A stretch of 64,000 nucleotides of DNA. Origin: Bacillus sp. (in: firmicutes) (GTDB lineage Bacteria > Bacillota > Bacilli > Bacillales > Bacillaceae_J). The stretch lies in assembly GCA_012842745.1 (NCBI GenBank), contig DUSF01000049.1:145566-209565 (forward strand), in the 5' to 3' direction. Shown piece by piece: positions 43,766 to 52,230 of the stretch (its first letter is position 1; each line of letters starts with the position of its first letter). A model generated the notes under the pieces. That model ran no database searches. It saw nothing but the letters and a program-made list of their open reading frames with translations, and had not been told where the DNA came from. The position numbers and the translations under genes are program-made.

Positions 43766-44208
43766 CATATACCTCCTGCTTTTTTTATTAACATGAGATA
43801 GTAGTAGGCTATGACAAATAGGCTAAAACGGAGCTTGTCAGCCGCAAAAAATTCAATAAAGGCTGAGTAGCTCATTTCTAATAGCCCGCTGACACCGCAC
43901 GATAATATCCAATATACGGCAATCGGACAATAAATTATTTTTTCGGACAATAACAGCGTCTGCTGGGACAATAAAAAAGCAATCTGGACAATAACGCACT
44001 CACACTGGACAATAAAAAAGCAAAATAGGGCGAAAGACCTTTTGAAAATGACAAAATGACAATTGATGTTTTTCTTTTTGTACTTTGTTATACTATTAAG
44101 GTAGAATTTTGACAGAATAGAATCAACCACTTCACTTTTTAATAAATTTAGAAAGTTTTTGCCATAATGAATACATAAAAGCTTTTATTTGTAAAAGGAG
44201 AGAAATGC
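43766..44208. other. Gene-free divergent region between sat and secA2 with a GGACAATAA array
   Basis: A minus-strand frame at 43765-44130 crosses the array and reads as hydrophobic low-complexity; I reject it. The stretch holds five phased GGACAATAA units (43925-44015). Near 44085-44095 TATACT is a possible -10 for secA2, without a clear -35. Confidence 0.7.
43925..44015. repeat. Array of five GGACAATAA repeats with 20-21 base period
   Basis: GGACAA cores start at 43925, 43945, 43966, 43986 and 44007 (spacing 20, 21, 20, 21). The core is the reverse complement of the TTATTGTCC core at 24045, so both arrays belong to one family. Confidence 0.88.
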
Positions 44209-46596
44209 ATGCTAAATGCAATTAAAAAAATCATCGGTGATGACCAACAACGAAAGCTAAAAAAATACTATAAGCTCGTTGACGAAATCAATGCATTAGA
44301 GCCAGAAGTTGAAAAGCTTTCTGACGAACAATTAAAAAATAAAACGGCTCAATTTAAACAAGAGTTAGCGGATGGAAAGACGATTTTCGATATTCAAGTA
44401 GAAGCATTTGCAGTTGTCCGTGAAGCATCGAAACGGGTGCTAGGGATGCGCCATTTTGATGTGCAGCTAATTGGCGGACTTGCTCTAACAGAAGGCAATA
44501 TTGCGGAAATGGCAACTGGTGAAGGTAAAACTTTAGTTGGCTCGCTACCGGCATACCTTCGTGCTCTTGAAGGAAAAGGTGTGCATATTATTACAGTAAA
44601 TGATTACTTAGCAAAGCGGGACCGTGACTTGATTGGAAAAATCCATGAATTTCTTGGTCTAACAGTAGGTTTAAATGTTCCGATGATGGAGCCTGATCAA
44701 AAGAAGGATGCCTACATGGCAGATATTACATATGGCATTGGTACCGAATTCGGCTTTGACTTTTTACGCGACAACATGGTGCAGGATATAAGCCAGCGCG
44801 TTCAACGCCCTTATCATTATGCCATTATTGATGAAATTGACAGTGTCTTAATTGACGAAGCTAAGACGCCACTTATTATTGCTGGCAAAATGGAAGCTGC
44901 CGCAAATCTCCATAATATTTGTGCACGTCTTGCCAAGCGTTTTAAACGTGATGTTGATTATACATTTGATGATGAAACAAAAGCAACAAATTTAACGGAT
45001 GAAGGAATTAACCAAGTTGAACGTGCTTTTGGTGTCGATAACCTTTATGATTTAGAACACCAAACATTATATCACTATACAATCCAAGCCCTGCGCGCAC
45101 ATGTCATGTTCCAAAGAGATGTTGATTATATTGTCCAAGATGGATTGATTATGCTCGTTGATATGTTCACAGGACGAGTGATGGAAGGGCGAACACTTAG
45201 CGACGGCTTACACCAAGCCCTTGAAGCAAAAGAAGGACTTGAAATCACTGATGAAAATAAATCGCAGGCTTCAATCACGGTTCAGAACTACTTCCGAATG
45301 TACCCAATCCTTTCAGGAATGACTGGTACAGCGAAAACTGAGGAAAAAGAATTCAATAACACTTACAATATGGAAGTTGTTCCAATTCCAACGAATAGGC
45401 CTGTTATCCGTGTTGATATGGAAGAACGTGTATTTGCCACAAAACACGATAAATACGTAGCAATGGCGCAAGAAATTAAAGAACGCCATGAAAAAGGACA
45501 GCCAATACTAGTTGGAACAACATCGATTATCCAATCTGAAAAAATTGGCGAATACTTAAAGAAGGAAAACCTACCTTGTGAAATCTTAAATGCAAAAACA
45601 GTCGAACAAGAGGTGCGCCTCATCTCATTGGCAGGTCAAAAAGGACATATTACAATTGCTACAAATATGGCTGGTCGCGGAACAGACATCCTGCTTGGCG
45701 AAGGCGTTGCTGAACTTGGTGGATTGCACATTCTTGGTACGGAAAAACATGAAAGCCGCCGGATTGATAACCAATTGCGCGGACGTGCTGGACGCCAAGG
45801 TGACCCAGGTTCATCACAATTTTTCATCTCAATTGAAGATGAATTATTCCGTCGTTTCGCGAGTGATGAAATTGAAAAATTAAAACCAAAACTGCAAACC
45901 GATGAAACAGGGCTAATTTTAAATAAAAACATCCATGAATTAGTAGAGCGAACACAACGCATTTGCGAAGGCAGCAATTACGCTATTCGTGAATACAACT
46001 TAAAACTCGACGACATCGTCAATGACCAACGTAAAGTAATATATAACTTGCGTGACAAAGCTCTTGAAGAGGAAGACGTACTGCCACTAGTACTTGAAAT
46101 GATTCCAAGATATTGCCATTTCCTTGTTGACAAATATTGTGACAAAGAACTTGTACCTGAAGAATGGCCATTAGATAGACTCATACATGAATTAAACCAA
46201 TTAGTCGTCCAACCAAAAATTCAACTTGCTGCTGAGGTTGAAGAGATTGGGGAGGTCCATGCAGCAGTCGCCCAAGCGGTAGAACACTATTTGGAAAACC
46301 TAGAAAAATTAAGAGACACCAGTAACCTGCAGCAAGTGTTACGTCCTATCCTTATAATGATTATTGATAAGCACTGGGTCAATCACCTAGAAAGAATGAC
46401 ACGTATAAAAGAAGGAATAGGAATGCGTCACTATCAGCAAGAAGATCCACTTCGTCTATACCAAAACGAGGGCCTTGAAGTTTTCCAAAACACGTATTCA
46501 TTGATTGACCGTGATTCCAGCGCCCAACTAGCTCGCATTGTCACACCATTACTAGAAGAACTTGATGGGGAAAATGCCGAAAAACAAGATATGTAA
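44209..46596 (+). CDS. secA2: Accessory preprotein translocase ATPase SecA2
   Basis: 795 residues, shorter than housekeeping SecA (about 840). SecA motifs are complete: Walker A MATGEGKTLVG (about 100-110), TVNDYLAKRD, TYGIGTEFGFDFLRDNM, IIDEIDSVLIDEAKTPLIIAG, SGMTGTAKTEEKEF, TNMAGRGTDILLG and QLRGRAGRQGDPGSSQFFIS. The C-terminal zinc-binding SEC-C tail of SecA1 is missing; the protein ends GENAEKQDM. SecA2 enzymes export subsets of proteins, including S-layer proteins in B. anthracis, with the SlaP partner encoded next door. GGAG precedes the ATG by 8 bases. Confidence 0.96.
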   Translation: MLNAIKKIIGDDQQRKLKKYYKLVDEINALEPEVEKLSDEQLKNKTAQFKQELADGKTIFDIQVEAFAVVREASKRVLGMRHFDVQLIGGLALTEGNIAEMATGEGKTLVGSLPAYLRALEGKGVHIITVNDYLAKRDRDLIGKIHEFLGLTVGLNVPMMEPDQKKDAYMADITYGIGTEFGFDFLRDNMVQDISQRVQRPYHYAIIDEIDSVLIDEAKTPLIIAGKMEAAANLHNICARLAKRFKRDVDYTFDDETKATNLTDEGINQVERAFGVDNLYDLEHQTLYHYTIQALRAHVMFQRDVDYIVQDGLIMLVDMFTGRVMEGRTLSDGLHQALEAKEGLEITDENKSQASITVQNYFRMYPILSGMTGTAKTEEKEFNNTYNMEVVPIPTNRPVIRVDMEERVFATKHDKYVAMAQEIKERHEKGQPILVGTTSIIQSEKIGEYLKKENLPCEILNAKTVEQEVRLISLAGQKGHITIATNMAGRGTDILLGEGVAELGGLHILGTEKHESRRIDNQLRGRAGRQGDPGSSQFFISIEDELFRRFASDEIEKLKPKLQTDETGLILNKNIHELVERTQRICEGSNYAIREYNLKLDDIVNDQRKVIYNLRDKALEEEDVLPLVLEMIPRYCHFLVDKYCDKELVPEEWPLDRLIHELNQLVVQPKIQLAAEVEEIGEVHAAVAQAVEHYLENLEKLRDTSNLQQVLRPILIMIIDKHWVNHLERMTRIKEGIGMRHYQQEDPLRLYQNEGLEVFQNTYSLIDRDSSAQLARIVTPLLEELDGENAEKQDM

Positions 46597-46625
46597 CCCA
46601 AAACTAATATGGGGAGGATTTTATC

Positions 46626-47549
46626 ATGCTATCTTTTTTTAAAAGAAAGAAAAACGCAGATGAAGAAATAAAAAGCACTGGTAGCGAAAATGCAGTGTCT
46701 GCAAAGGATTTGTTAAACATGGAAGATATCGGGGAAGCTGGCGACGATGCAAAAGAAGTTTACACTGAACTTTCCATTCATCCGGATTGGAGTATTCCAC
46801 AAGAGCAAGAGAATGTCTTTCGCTTTTTGAATAATGAGCTTTCACCGCTTAAACCTAATGAGATTTCGTTAAGCGGCATTGAGATTGTGAATAATAATGA
46901 AGAAGTTGTCTGTACGGCGTTCGTACGCAGCAGTCTTAATCAAACAATCGAACTTGGAACGACAATGCTACTGTTAGTTGGTGAAAATGAAGTTTACGGA
47001 CGTAAACAATTCAATCTTGCGGAGATTGGTCATTTACCGCCACAATGCAGCCGTCCATTTCAATTTGTATTTGAGCAAAAGGACCTTTACAAGCCGATTG
47101 CAGACATTGAAACAGAGGTTTGGGGACTAGCCTTCGATCTTCGCGAGCAAGAAGAACATACATTAGATCTTGCTGAGAGCTGGGAAAAGACGTTAGCAGA
47201 TGAAGATAAGGAAAAGTTGCGGAGTATGGTTGAGTCAATTACACCGCCAAAACCAGGCGAAATTCAATTTGTTGGTATCCAATCAAAGTTTATAGATGGT
47301 GAAAAATTGCAAGTTTCGATTTTAATCCAAAATGGAACAGAGCAAAATATTAAATTGCAGCAATTGCCATTAGTTGTTGAAGATGCAAGTGGCGAAATCG
47401 TTGCAGGGGGCGGCTTCATGATGGATGACTTTGAAATCAAAGCAAATACAAGCAAACCTTGGAACTTCGTCTTCCCGCCTTCACTATTGACAAAAGATCC
47501 AAGTAAAATCGACTTATCAAAATGGAGAGCCTATCCACCGCAACAATAA
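46626..47549 (+). CDS. slaP: Accessory Sec system S-layer assembly protein SlaP
   Basis: 307 residues. An N-terminal low-complexity KRKK and acidic region (about 1-55) precedes two tandem copies of a beta-rich SLAP-type domain. Copy 1 (about 58-160) has PLKPNEISLSGIEIV and LGTTMLLLVGENEVYGRKQF; copy 2 (about 195-300) has PPKPGEIQFVGIQ and LQQLPLVVEDASGEIVAGGGF. The arrangement matches SlaP, which works with SecA2 to export S-layer proteins in B. anthracis. There is no signal peptide, so it acts in the cytoplasm. It begins 30 bases after secA2 with GGGGAGG before its ATG, so the two form an operon that ends at a terminator. Confidence 0.93.
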   Translation: MLSFFKRKKNADEEIKSTGSENAVSAKDLLNMEDIGEAGDDAKEVYTELSIHPDWSIPQEQENVFRFLNNELSPLKPNEISLSGIEIVNNNEEVVCTAFVRSSLNQTIELGTTMLLLVGENEVYGRKQFNLAEIGHLPPQCSRPFQFVFEQKDLYKPIADIETEVWGLAFDLREQEEHTLDLAESWEKTLADEDKEKLRSMVESITPPKPGEIQFVGIQSKFIDGEKLQVSILIQNGTEQNIKLQQLPLVVEDASGEIVAGGGFMMDDFEIKANTSKPWNFVFPPSLLTKDPSKIDLSKWRAYPPQQ

Positions 47550-47562
47550 TTTAGCGGATAGC

Positions 47563-47609
47563 GGGACTTCCAATAGTTGAGAAATTGACTATTGAGAGTC
47601 CCTTTTTTT
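47563..47609 (+). terminator. Terminator of secA2-slaP
   Basis: GGGACT pairs with AGTCCC and the inner CAATAGT with ACTATTG around a short loop. Seven T follow. Confidence 0.93.
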
Positions 47610-47684
47610 GTTCATCAAAAATGTCTATAAAAACTGAAACGGGCCATACTATCAGTATAAATACTTAACACCAAGGATGGACAA

Positions 47685-49577
47685 ATGAGAATTAATATTA
47701 CCGTTTTTTTACTCATCCTATTCTCCAATTCTAGTAGCATTGCGCCGTTTCATAATCCCGTAAATTTAATCCAAACATTAACTGCTGTAACTACTAACGA
47801 ATATGATGTTGTTATTGTCGGCAGCGAACCAGAAGGAATTATGGCCGCAGTTGCTGCAGCACGGGAAGGGCAAAAAACATTGCTTGTAGACAAAAAAACA
47901 ATCGTAGGCGGCCTTTACACGCTTGGAAAGCTAAACATGATTGATATTAACTGGGCACCTGCTAAGGCTGAAGCTAAAGCAAAGGAAAGCATAAATAAGG
48001 GGCTTTTCCTAGAGTTTTTCGAAAAAATAAATAACCGTACTTCCTTTGATGTAAAACAAGCACAGCTTGTTTTTGAGGAAATGCTTCATAATGAAGAAAA
48101 TATAACTGTACAGCTCGGTGCCCAAAGCATCGAGCCACTGATGGTAAACAAACATGTAGAAGCACTACATTATAAAAATGAAAATGGAGTAGTTAAGAAA
48201 GTCGTCGGAAAACAATACATCGATGCCACGCCCAATGCGGATTTTGCCCAGCTTGCTGGTGCTAATTTTACAATAGGTCAGGAAGACTTCCGCAATAAAC
48301 AAAAAATGATGGCGGTAACGCTTGTATTCGAGTTGTCAGGGATTCATTGGGAAAGGGTGCAAGATTACCTTAATAATGATGAAGATGCCTATACAGGGGC
48401 TGATGATTTTTCTGCTTGGGGTTATGGAAAGGAAATGGAACAGTACGTGCCAACCCAAAAAAATGTGCGAATCCGTGCCTTGAATATTGGGAAACAAAAT
48501 AATGGTCATGTGCTCATCAACGCTTTTCAAATTCTTGGCGTCAACGGTCTAAGCGCCGCAGAACTGCAAGAAGCAAAAAAAATCGCCGTTAGCGAGCTGC
48601 CAAGGGTTATTAACTTTTTGCGCGGAAATCTTATTGGATTTGAAAACGTAAAATCCGTTGGCATTGCGGATGAATTTTATGTTAGGGAAACGCGTCATCT
48701 TGATGCTGAATACATGTTAACGGTTGATGATGTCCTTGAAACTCGAGACTTCAATGACAGGATTGCTTTTGGGAGCTATCCAGTCGACATTCAGGCAACG
48801 ATGATGGATGAAGGCGATATAATCGTCGGAAAGCCGATTCAATATGCCATTCCTTTTAGGAGCATCGTTCCAAAGGGATTTGATAACCTACTTGTAGCCA
48901 GTAGAAGCGCAGGCTATAAATCGTTAGCCCATGGAAGTGCAAGAACTGTACCAGTCGGAATGACAGTTGGACAAGCCGCCGGAATTGCGGCAGCCTATGC
49001 TAATCAAGAAAGGGTTGATTTTCAAAAGCTGGTTGATAACGAGGGACTGCCGCATATACGGAACATTCAAGCAAAATTAAATCGAAATGGTGCAAACTTA
49101 TACCCAATGCCACAATATGAAAATCCAATTGTAAACCATTGGGCCTATGAAGGTGTAAAATTTTTGCGCGGTCACGGACTCATCGAAGCGGGCTATGACA
49201 ATGAATACGAAATGGATAAAACTCTTTCAAGAGAAAAGTTCATCAAATACATTCAGCAGATTGCGCAATTTTCAAGGCTCACCGCCCCGATAGACTTCCC
49301 ATTTCCCGAAGATGACCAGCCTATTAAAAAAGAGGAATTCATCCGTTTCTTCCATGCAAACGCAGTACCACTTGACTCCCTATCATCAAGCACATTGGAA
49401 CGCTTACAAAATCAAGCAACCATCACAAGAGCAATAGCTTGTATGGCAATAAAGGAATTTTTTGATTATTTCACACATAATTCTTTAAGCTCTTCCTCTA
49501 GTACAAAAGCCATTTCGCGCGAACGAGAGCTGACACTGGCGATAGATGCATCATACAGTTCGGCAGTTGCTTTTTGA
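47685..49577 (+). CDS. FAD-dependent oxidoreductase with signal-like N-terminus and C-terminal SLH-like domain
   Basis: 630 residues. A hydrophobic N-terminus (about 3-14, FLLILF) may be a signal peptide. The FAD_oxidored (PF12831-like) core starts with YDVVIVGSEPEGIMAAVAAAREG (about 39-61), where the dinucleotide motif is GSEPEG rather than GxGxxG. VVGGLYTLG-like IVGGLYTLGKLNM and the C-terminal FAD part FDNLLVASRSAGYKSLAHGSARTVPVGMTVGQAAGIAAAYA (described in pieces) follow. An SLH-like domain lies at about 480-530 (NHWAYEGVKFLRGHGLIEAG and LSREKFIKYIQQIA), and a second is degenerate. It follows secA2-slaP after a terminator, so it could be an S-layer-linked exported flavoprotein. The last about 37 residues are encoded antisense to the SEC-C gene, possibly after loss of an earlier stop. 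Confidence 0.85.
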   Translation: MRINITVFLLILFSNSSSIAPFHNPVNLIQTLTAVTTNEYDVVIVGSEPEGIMAAVAAAREGQKTLLVDKKTIVGGLYTLGKLNMIDINWAPAKAEAKAKESINKGLFLEFFEKINNRTSFDVKQAQLVFEEMLHNEENITVQLGAQSIEPLMVNKHVEALHYKNENGVVKKVVGKQYIDATPNADFAQLAGANFTIGQEDFRNKQKMMAVTLVFELSGIHWERVQDYLNNDEDAYTGADDFSAWGYGKEMEQYVPTQKNVRIRALNIGKQNNGHVLINAFQILGVNGLSAAELQEAKKIAVSELPRVINFLRGNLIGFENVKSVGIADEFYVRETRHLDAEYMLTVDDVLETRDFNDRIAFGSYPVDIQATMMDEGDIIVGKPIQYAIPFRSIVPKGFDNLLVASRSAGYKSLAHGSARTVPVGMTVGQAAGIAAAYANQERVDFQKLVDNEGLPHIRNIQAKLNRNGANLYPMPQYENPIVNHWAYEGVKFLRGHGLIEAGYDNEYEMDKTLSREKFIKYIQQIAQFSRLTAPIDFPFPEDDQPIKKEEFIRFFHANAVPLDSLSSSTLERLQNQATITRAIACMAIKEFFDYFTHNSLSSSSSTKAISRERELTLAIDASYSSAVAF

Positions 49578-50518
49578 GTCCGACGATAAACAGGGAATAC
49601 TTTATCAACTAATAAATAGTGTAAGGCTGCTGCATATATTTTTTCATTTTTAATTAATGGTTGCTTTTTATGATAATACTTTTGCCATAAAGTGCTACCC
49701 GCTTTGATCACGGATTCAGGCATATCTTCACTTTGGACTTTTTCTTCCAATAGATTCACAACCGCTGCTGCTTGGGCACTAACGCAAGCGTGCGGCTCAG
49801 CCTCTACGGAATCAAGCTCGCGGTCAGACATGAATAAATCAACAAGGTCCAAGAAACGCTCTTGTAAAAATTCCGATGCAGCACTAGCTTCTGCTGCACT
49901 ATCTGTAAATTTCCAGCACAAAAACTGCTCAACCTTATCCGCCATTTCATCCTCAAACGATAAAACAGACGTAAAAAAGGTTGACACATCAGCTGTAAAC
50001 GGAACAATATATCCAACCAAGAGCGCTCCTTGTTTCGGAATCTCCATCAGTTCATCAATAATCTTAATATCTTTCAACTCTTTTGAAAAAATATCATGGA
50101 CAACAAGGTCTCTTCCCTCAATACCCACTACTTTAACAACGGATGGCGTTTTTCCAATCCATGAGCGAACAATTTCTTGTACAACTGGACGCAAATTTAA
50201 AATATATGAAACACAAAATTGTTCAAGCGCCGTTTTGCCGCTTAAAACTTTACTAGTAAATAATGTCCATACACCTACAAAGAAACAAAAGGATTCTTTC
50301 ATACTCTCTGGAGGATTGTATTTACTTTTATTTTTTTGAACAGCATAAGAGAATTCAGTATATGAAAAAGCATGTCGAAGAAGCTCGGATTGAACAGAAA
50401 CTACTTCCCGCTCAAGAATAGCTTGAATGGCATTGTCGCTTCCCTTCGACGCGCAGCACTTCTTATATTTTTTCCCACTGCCGCAAGTGCACGGGTCATT
50501 TCTTTTAATATCATGCAT
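49466..50518 (-). CDS. SEC-C motif protein of unknown function
   Basis: 350 residues from ATG 50518 (MHDIKRNDPC), with AAAGGAG 11 bases upstream; the TTG frame to 50539 contains that ribosome site. The N-terminal SEC-C zinc knot is perfect: RNDPCTCGSGKKYKKCC. The remaining about 320 residues are mainly helical, acidic and unlike any family I know, with VGIEGRDLVVHDIFS in a beta-rich centre. SEC-C motifs end SecA1 proteins and also occur on many unrelated proteins. Its 3' end overlaps the convergent FAD gene by 112 bases. Nearby SecA2 lacks SEC-C, but a functional link is speculation. Confidence 0.8.
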   Translation of the reverse strand: MHDIKRNDPCTCGSGKKYKKCCASKGSDNAIQAILEREVVSVQSELLRHAFSYTEFSYAVQKNKSKYNPPESMKESFCFFVGVWTLFTSKVLSGKTALEQFCVSYILNLRPVVQEIVRSWIGKTPSVVKVVGIEGRDLVVHDIFSKELKDIKIIDELMEIPKQGALLVGYIVPFTADVSTFFTSVLSFEDEMADKVEQFLCWKFTDSAAEASAASEFLQERFLDLVDLFMSDRELDSVEAEPHACVSAQAAAVVNLLEEKVQSEDMPESVIKAGSTLWQKYYHKKQPLIKNEKIYAAALHYLLVDKVFPVYRRTQKATAELYDASIASVSSRSREMAFVLEEELKELCVK

Positions 50519-50564
50519 AGAAAAATAGTCTCCTTTCAAAACAAAACAAACAAAAAGACAAAGT

Positions 50565-50592
50565 TTGACAAAATCCTCACTTACTATATTAT
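50565..50592 (+). promoter_or_regulatory. Sigma-A-type promoter for the BTAD regulatory operon
   Basis: TTGACA (50565-50570), 16 bases, then TATTAT (50587-50592). It lies about 110 bases before the ATG at 50704. Confidence 0.6.
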
Positions 50593-50703
50593 ACCTAATC
50601 TATTTAATTTTAGTAGATTTAACGGTTTCTATCAATGAATTTATTGAAAACGCATTATATTCCATATATTATAGTTCTAAAGTCTCAGCAAAGGAAGGCA
50701 ATT

Positions 50704-52230
50704 ATGAAGGAAGATAAGAAGTTTTCATTATATTTGAATGGTAATTGGCCAGCTTTAGCTGATTTGTTGAAGTCTGAACTACAGTACTGTGCGGACATTG
50801 GCGATAGCATTCAATTAGCATGCGTGATAAGCGATTATGGCTGTTGTCAAATTCAATTAGGAAATCAATTTGAAGCCCATATTATTTATCAATTTCTTAA
50901 AGACAATGAGCATTGTGGCACAGCACAAGTACAACAATATACAATAAAAGAGCAAGCTTTTGTTTATCGTTTTTTAGCATTGTATTCATTGTTCACGGAA
51001 GACGATTTCAAACAAGCCAACGTATATTACGAAAAGTCGATGGCGGCCTACTTACTACTTGACGAAGCGGAAGATGAAGCAATCATGCTCATTGAAGCTT
51101 ATCGTTGGCTTTATTGTTTAGTAGCTGATCAAGAAAAAAAATCCTATATCAATGATCGACTCGAATTAATATGCAAACCACTAGTAGACAGAATTGAATT
51201 TGAATTTACCTTCCATGGGAATCATCACGAAATGGCAAACGAATTTTATAATTACATTTGTTTTTTTACAAAAAATGAGCTACATCCACATCCAGTCATT
51301 GCTTTGCATCACGATTTTTTTAAAGCTTTACAACTAAAAAACAAAGAGAATGCCATTAAAATTATGTACTCCTTGCTTGCAAAGACGAAACAATATAAAC
51401 ACCCACTACTAAAGGCATGGACCTATTTTCTTGCTGATATGATACTTGAACAACCGACTAGTGACACAATTGTACCGTTTTCCGAAAACACAGAGGCCGC
51501 CAAACTTTCATTTCAGCTTTTTAAAGAGTTTACAATAAAATACAAGCAAAAACAATTAACAGAAATTAACTGGAAACGAAAAAAAGCAGAAGAATTGCTC
51601 ATTTATCTATTAATTCAACCTAATTTACAGGTGGACAAAGACTTATTATTGGAGGATTTTTACCCAGAAGACGATAACAAAAAAGCAGCAAATCGACTTT
51701 ACGTAATCATCCATTCCATTAACAAGCAATTTTTGGAGTTAACTGCTATAAACGAACCAATCATTTCGACAAAAGGCGGCAAAGTACGTTTAAATTTGAA
51801 TATCATTGAAGACGTTGATATTCAAGCCTATTTAAAGCTTTATTCAGTTGGGAGACAACTTTGGTTTGTTGATCGTGAGGAAGCAGCGAACTTATTTGAA
51901 AAAGCGCGCAAGCTATATGACAATCAATTTGTTACAAACATTCTCTATACAAATTGGCTTTATCAATTTCGATTCTATTTAAAAGAAAAACAAATCGACT
52001 TGTTACAAAAGCTTTATTCATATCAAAAAAACATTGAAATCAAAGAAGAACTGTTACGCGAATTAATAGACTGTGACCCATTAAATGAGAACACCACTAG
52101 AGAAAAACTATTATTTTTGCATTCACAAGGGCGTTTCCTTGAGGCAAAACTATTTTACGAAAAACAAAAAGAGCTTTTTAGAGAAGAATTAGGATTGGAA
52201 TTTAATTTCGAGGCGGATGTGGGGCAATGA
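50704..52230 (+). CDS. Transcriptional regulator with C-terminal winged helix and BTAD domain
   Basis: 508 residues from ATG 50704 (MKEDKKFSLYL), after AAAGGAAGG; the upstream in-frame ATG at 50635 has no ribosome site. The N-terminal half (about 1-270) is helical and TPR-like. About residues 280-375 form an OmpR/SARP-type winged helix (WKRKKAEELLIYLLIQPNLQVDKDLLLEDFYPE, in pieces, and YVIIHSINKQFLE, ISTKGGKVRLNLN). The bacterial transcriptional activator domain (BTAD) follows at about 380-500 with IQAYLKLYSVGRQLW, LLRELIDCDPLNENT and AKLFYEKQKELFREELGLEF. BTAD proteins are DNA-binding activators (SARP family). It overlaps the phosphatase gene by ATGA, so it is the first gene of a three-gene signalling operon. 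Confidence 0.85.
   Translation: MKEDKKFSLYLNGNWPALADLLKSELQYCADIGDSIQLACVISDYGCCQIQLGNQFEAHIIYQFLKDNEHCGTAQVQQYTIKEQAFVYRFLALYSLFTEDDFKQANVYYEKSMAAYLLLDEAEDEAIMLIEAYRWLYCLVADQEKKSYINDRLELICKPLVDRIEFEFTFHGNHHEMANEFYNYICFFTKNELHPHPVIALHHDFFKALQLKNKENAIKIMYSLLAKTKQYKHPLLKAWTYFLADMILEQPTSDTIVPFSENTEAAKLSFQLFKEFTIKYKQKQLTEINWKRKKAEELLIYLLIQPNLQVDKDLLLEDFYPEDDNKKAANRLYVIIHSINKQFLELTAINEPIISTKGGKVRLNLNIIEDVDIQAYLKLYSVGRQLWFVDREEAANLFEKARKLYDNQFVTNILYTNWLYQFRFYLKEKQIDLLQKLYSYQKNIEIKEELLRELIDCDPLNENTTREKLLFLHSQGRFLEAKLFYEKQKELFREELGLEFNFEADVGQ

Noticed and set aside
43765..44130. Minus-strand open frame of 121 codons upstream of sat
   Set aside because: It runs through the GGACAATAA array and AT-rich promoter DNA, has low-complexity hydrophobic content, and no ribosome site. 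It reaches into the sat start.
49692..50339. Plus-strand frame of 215 codons opposite the SEC-C gene
   Set aside because: Antisense to a clear zinc-motif protein with a good start; serine/threonine-rich shadow composition and no ribosome site.
50635..50703. N-terminal extension of the BTAD regulator from ATG 50635
   Set aside because: No ribosome site, while AAAGGAAGG stands at the right distance before ATG 50704.
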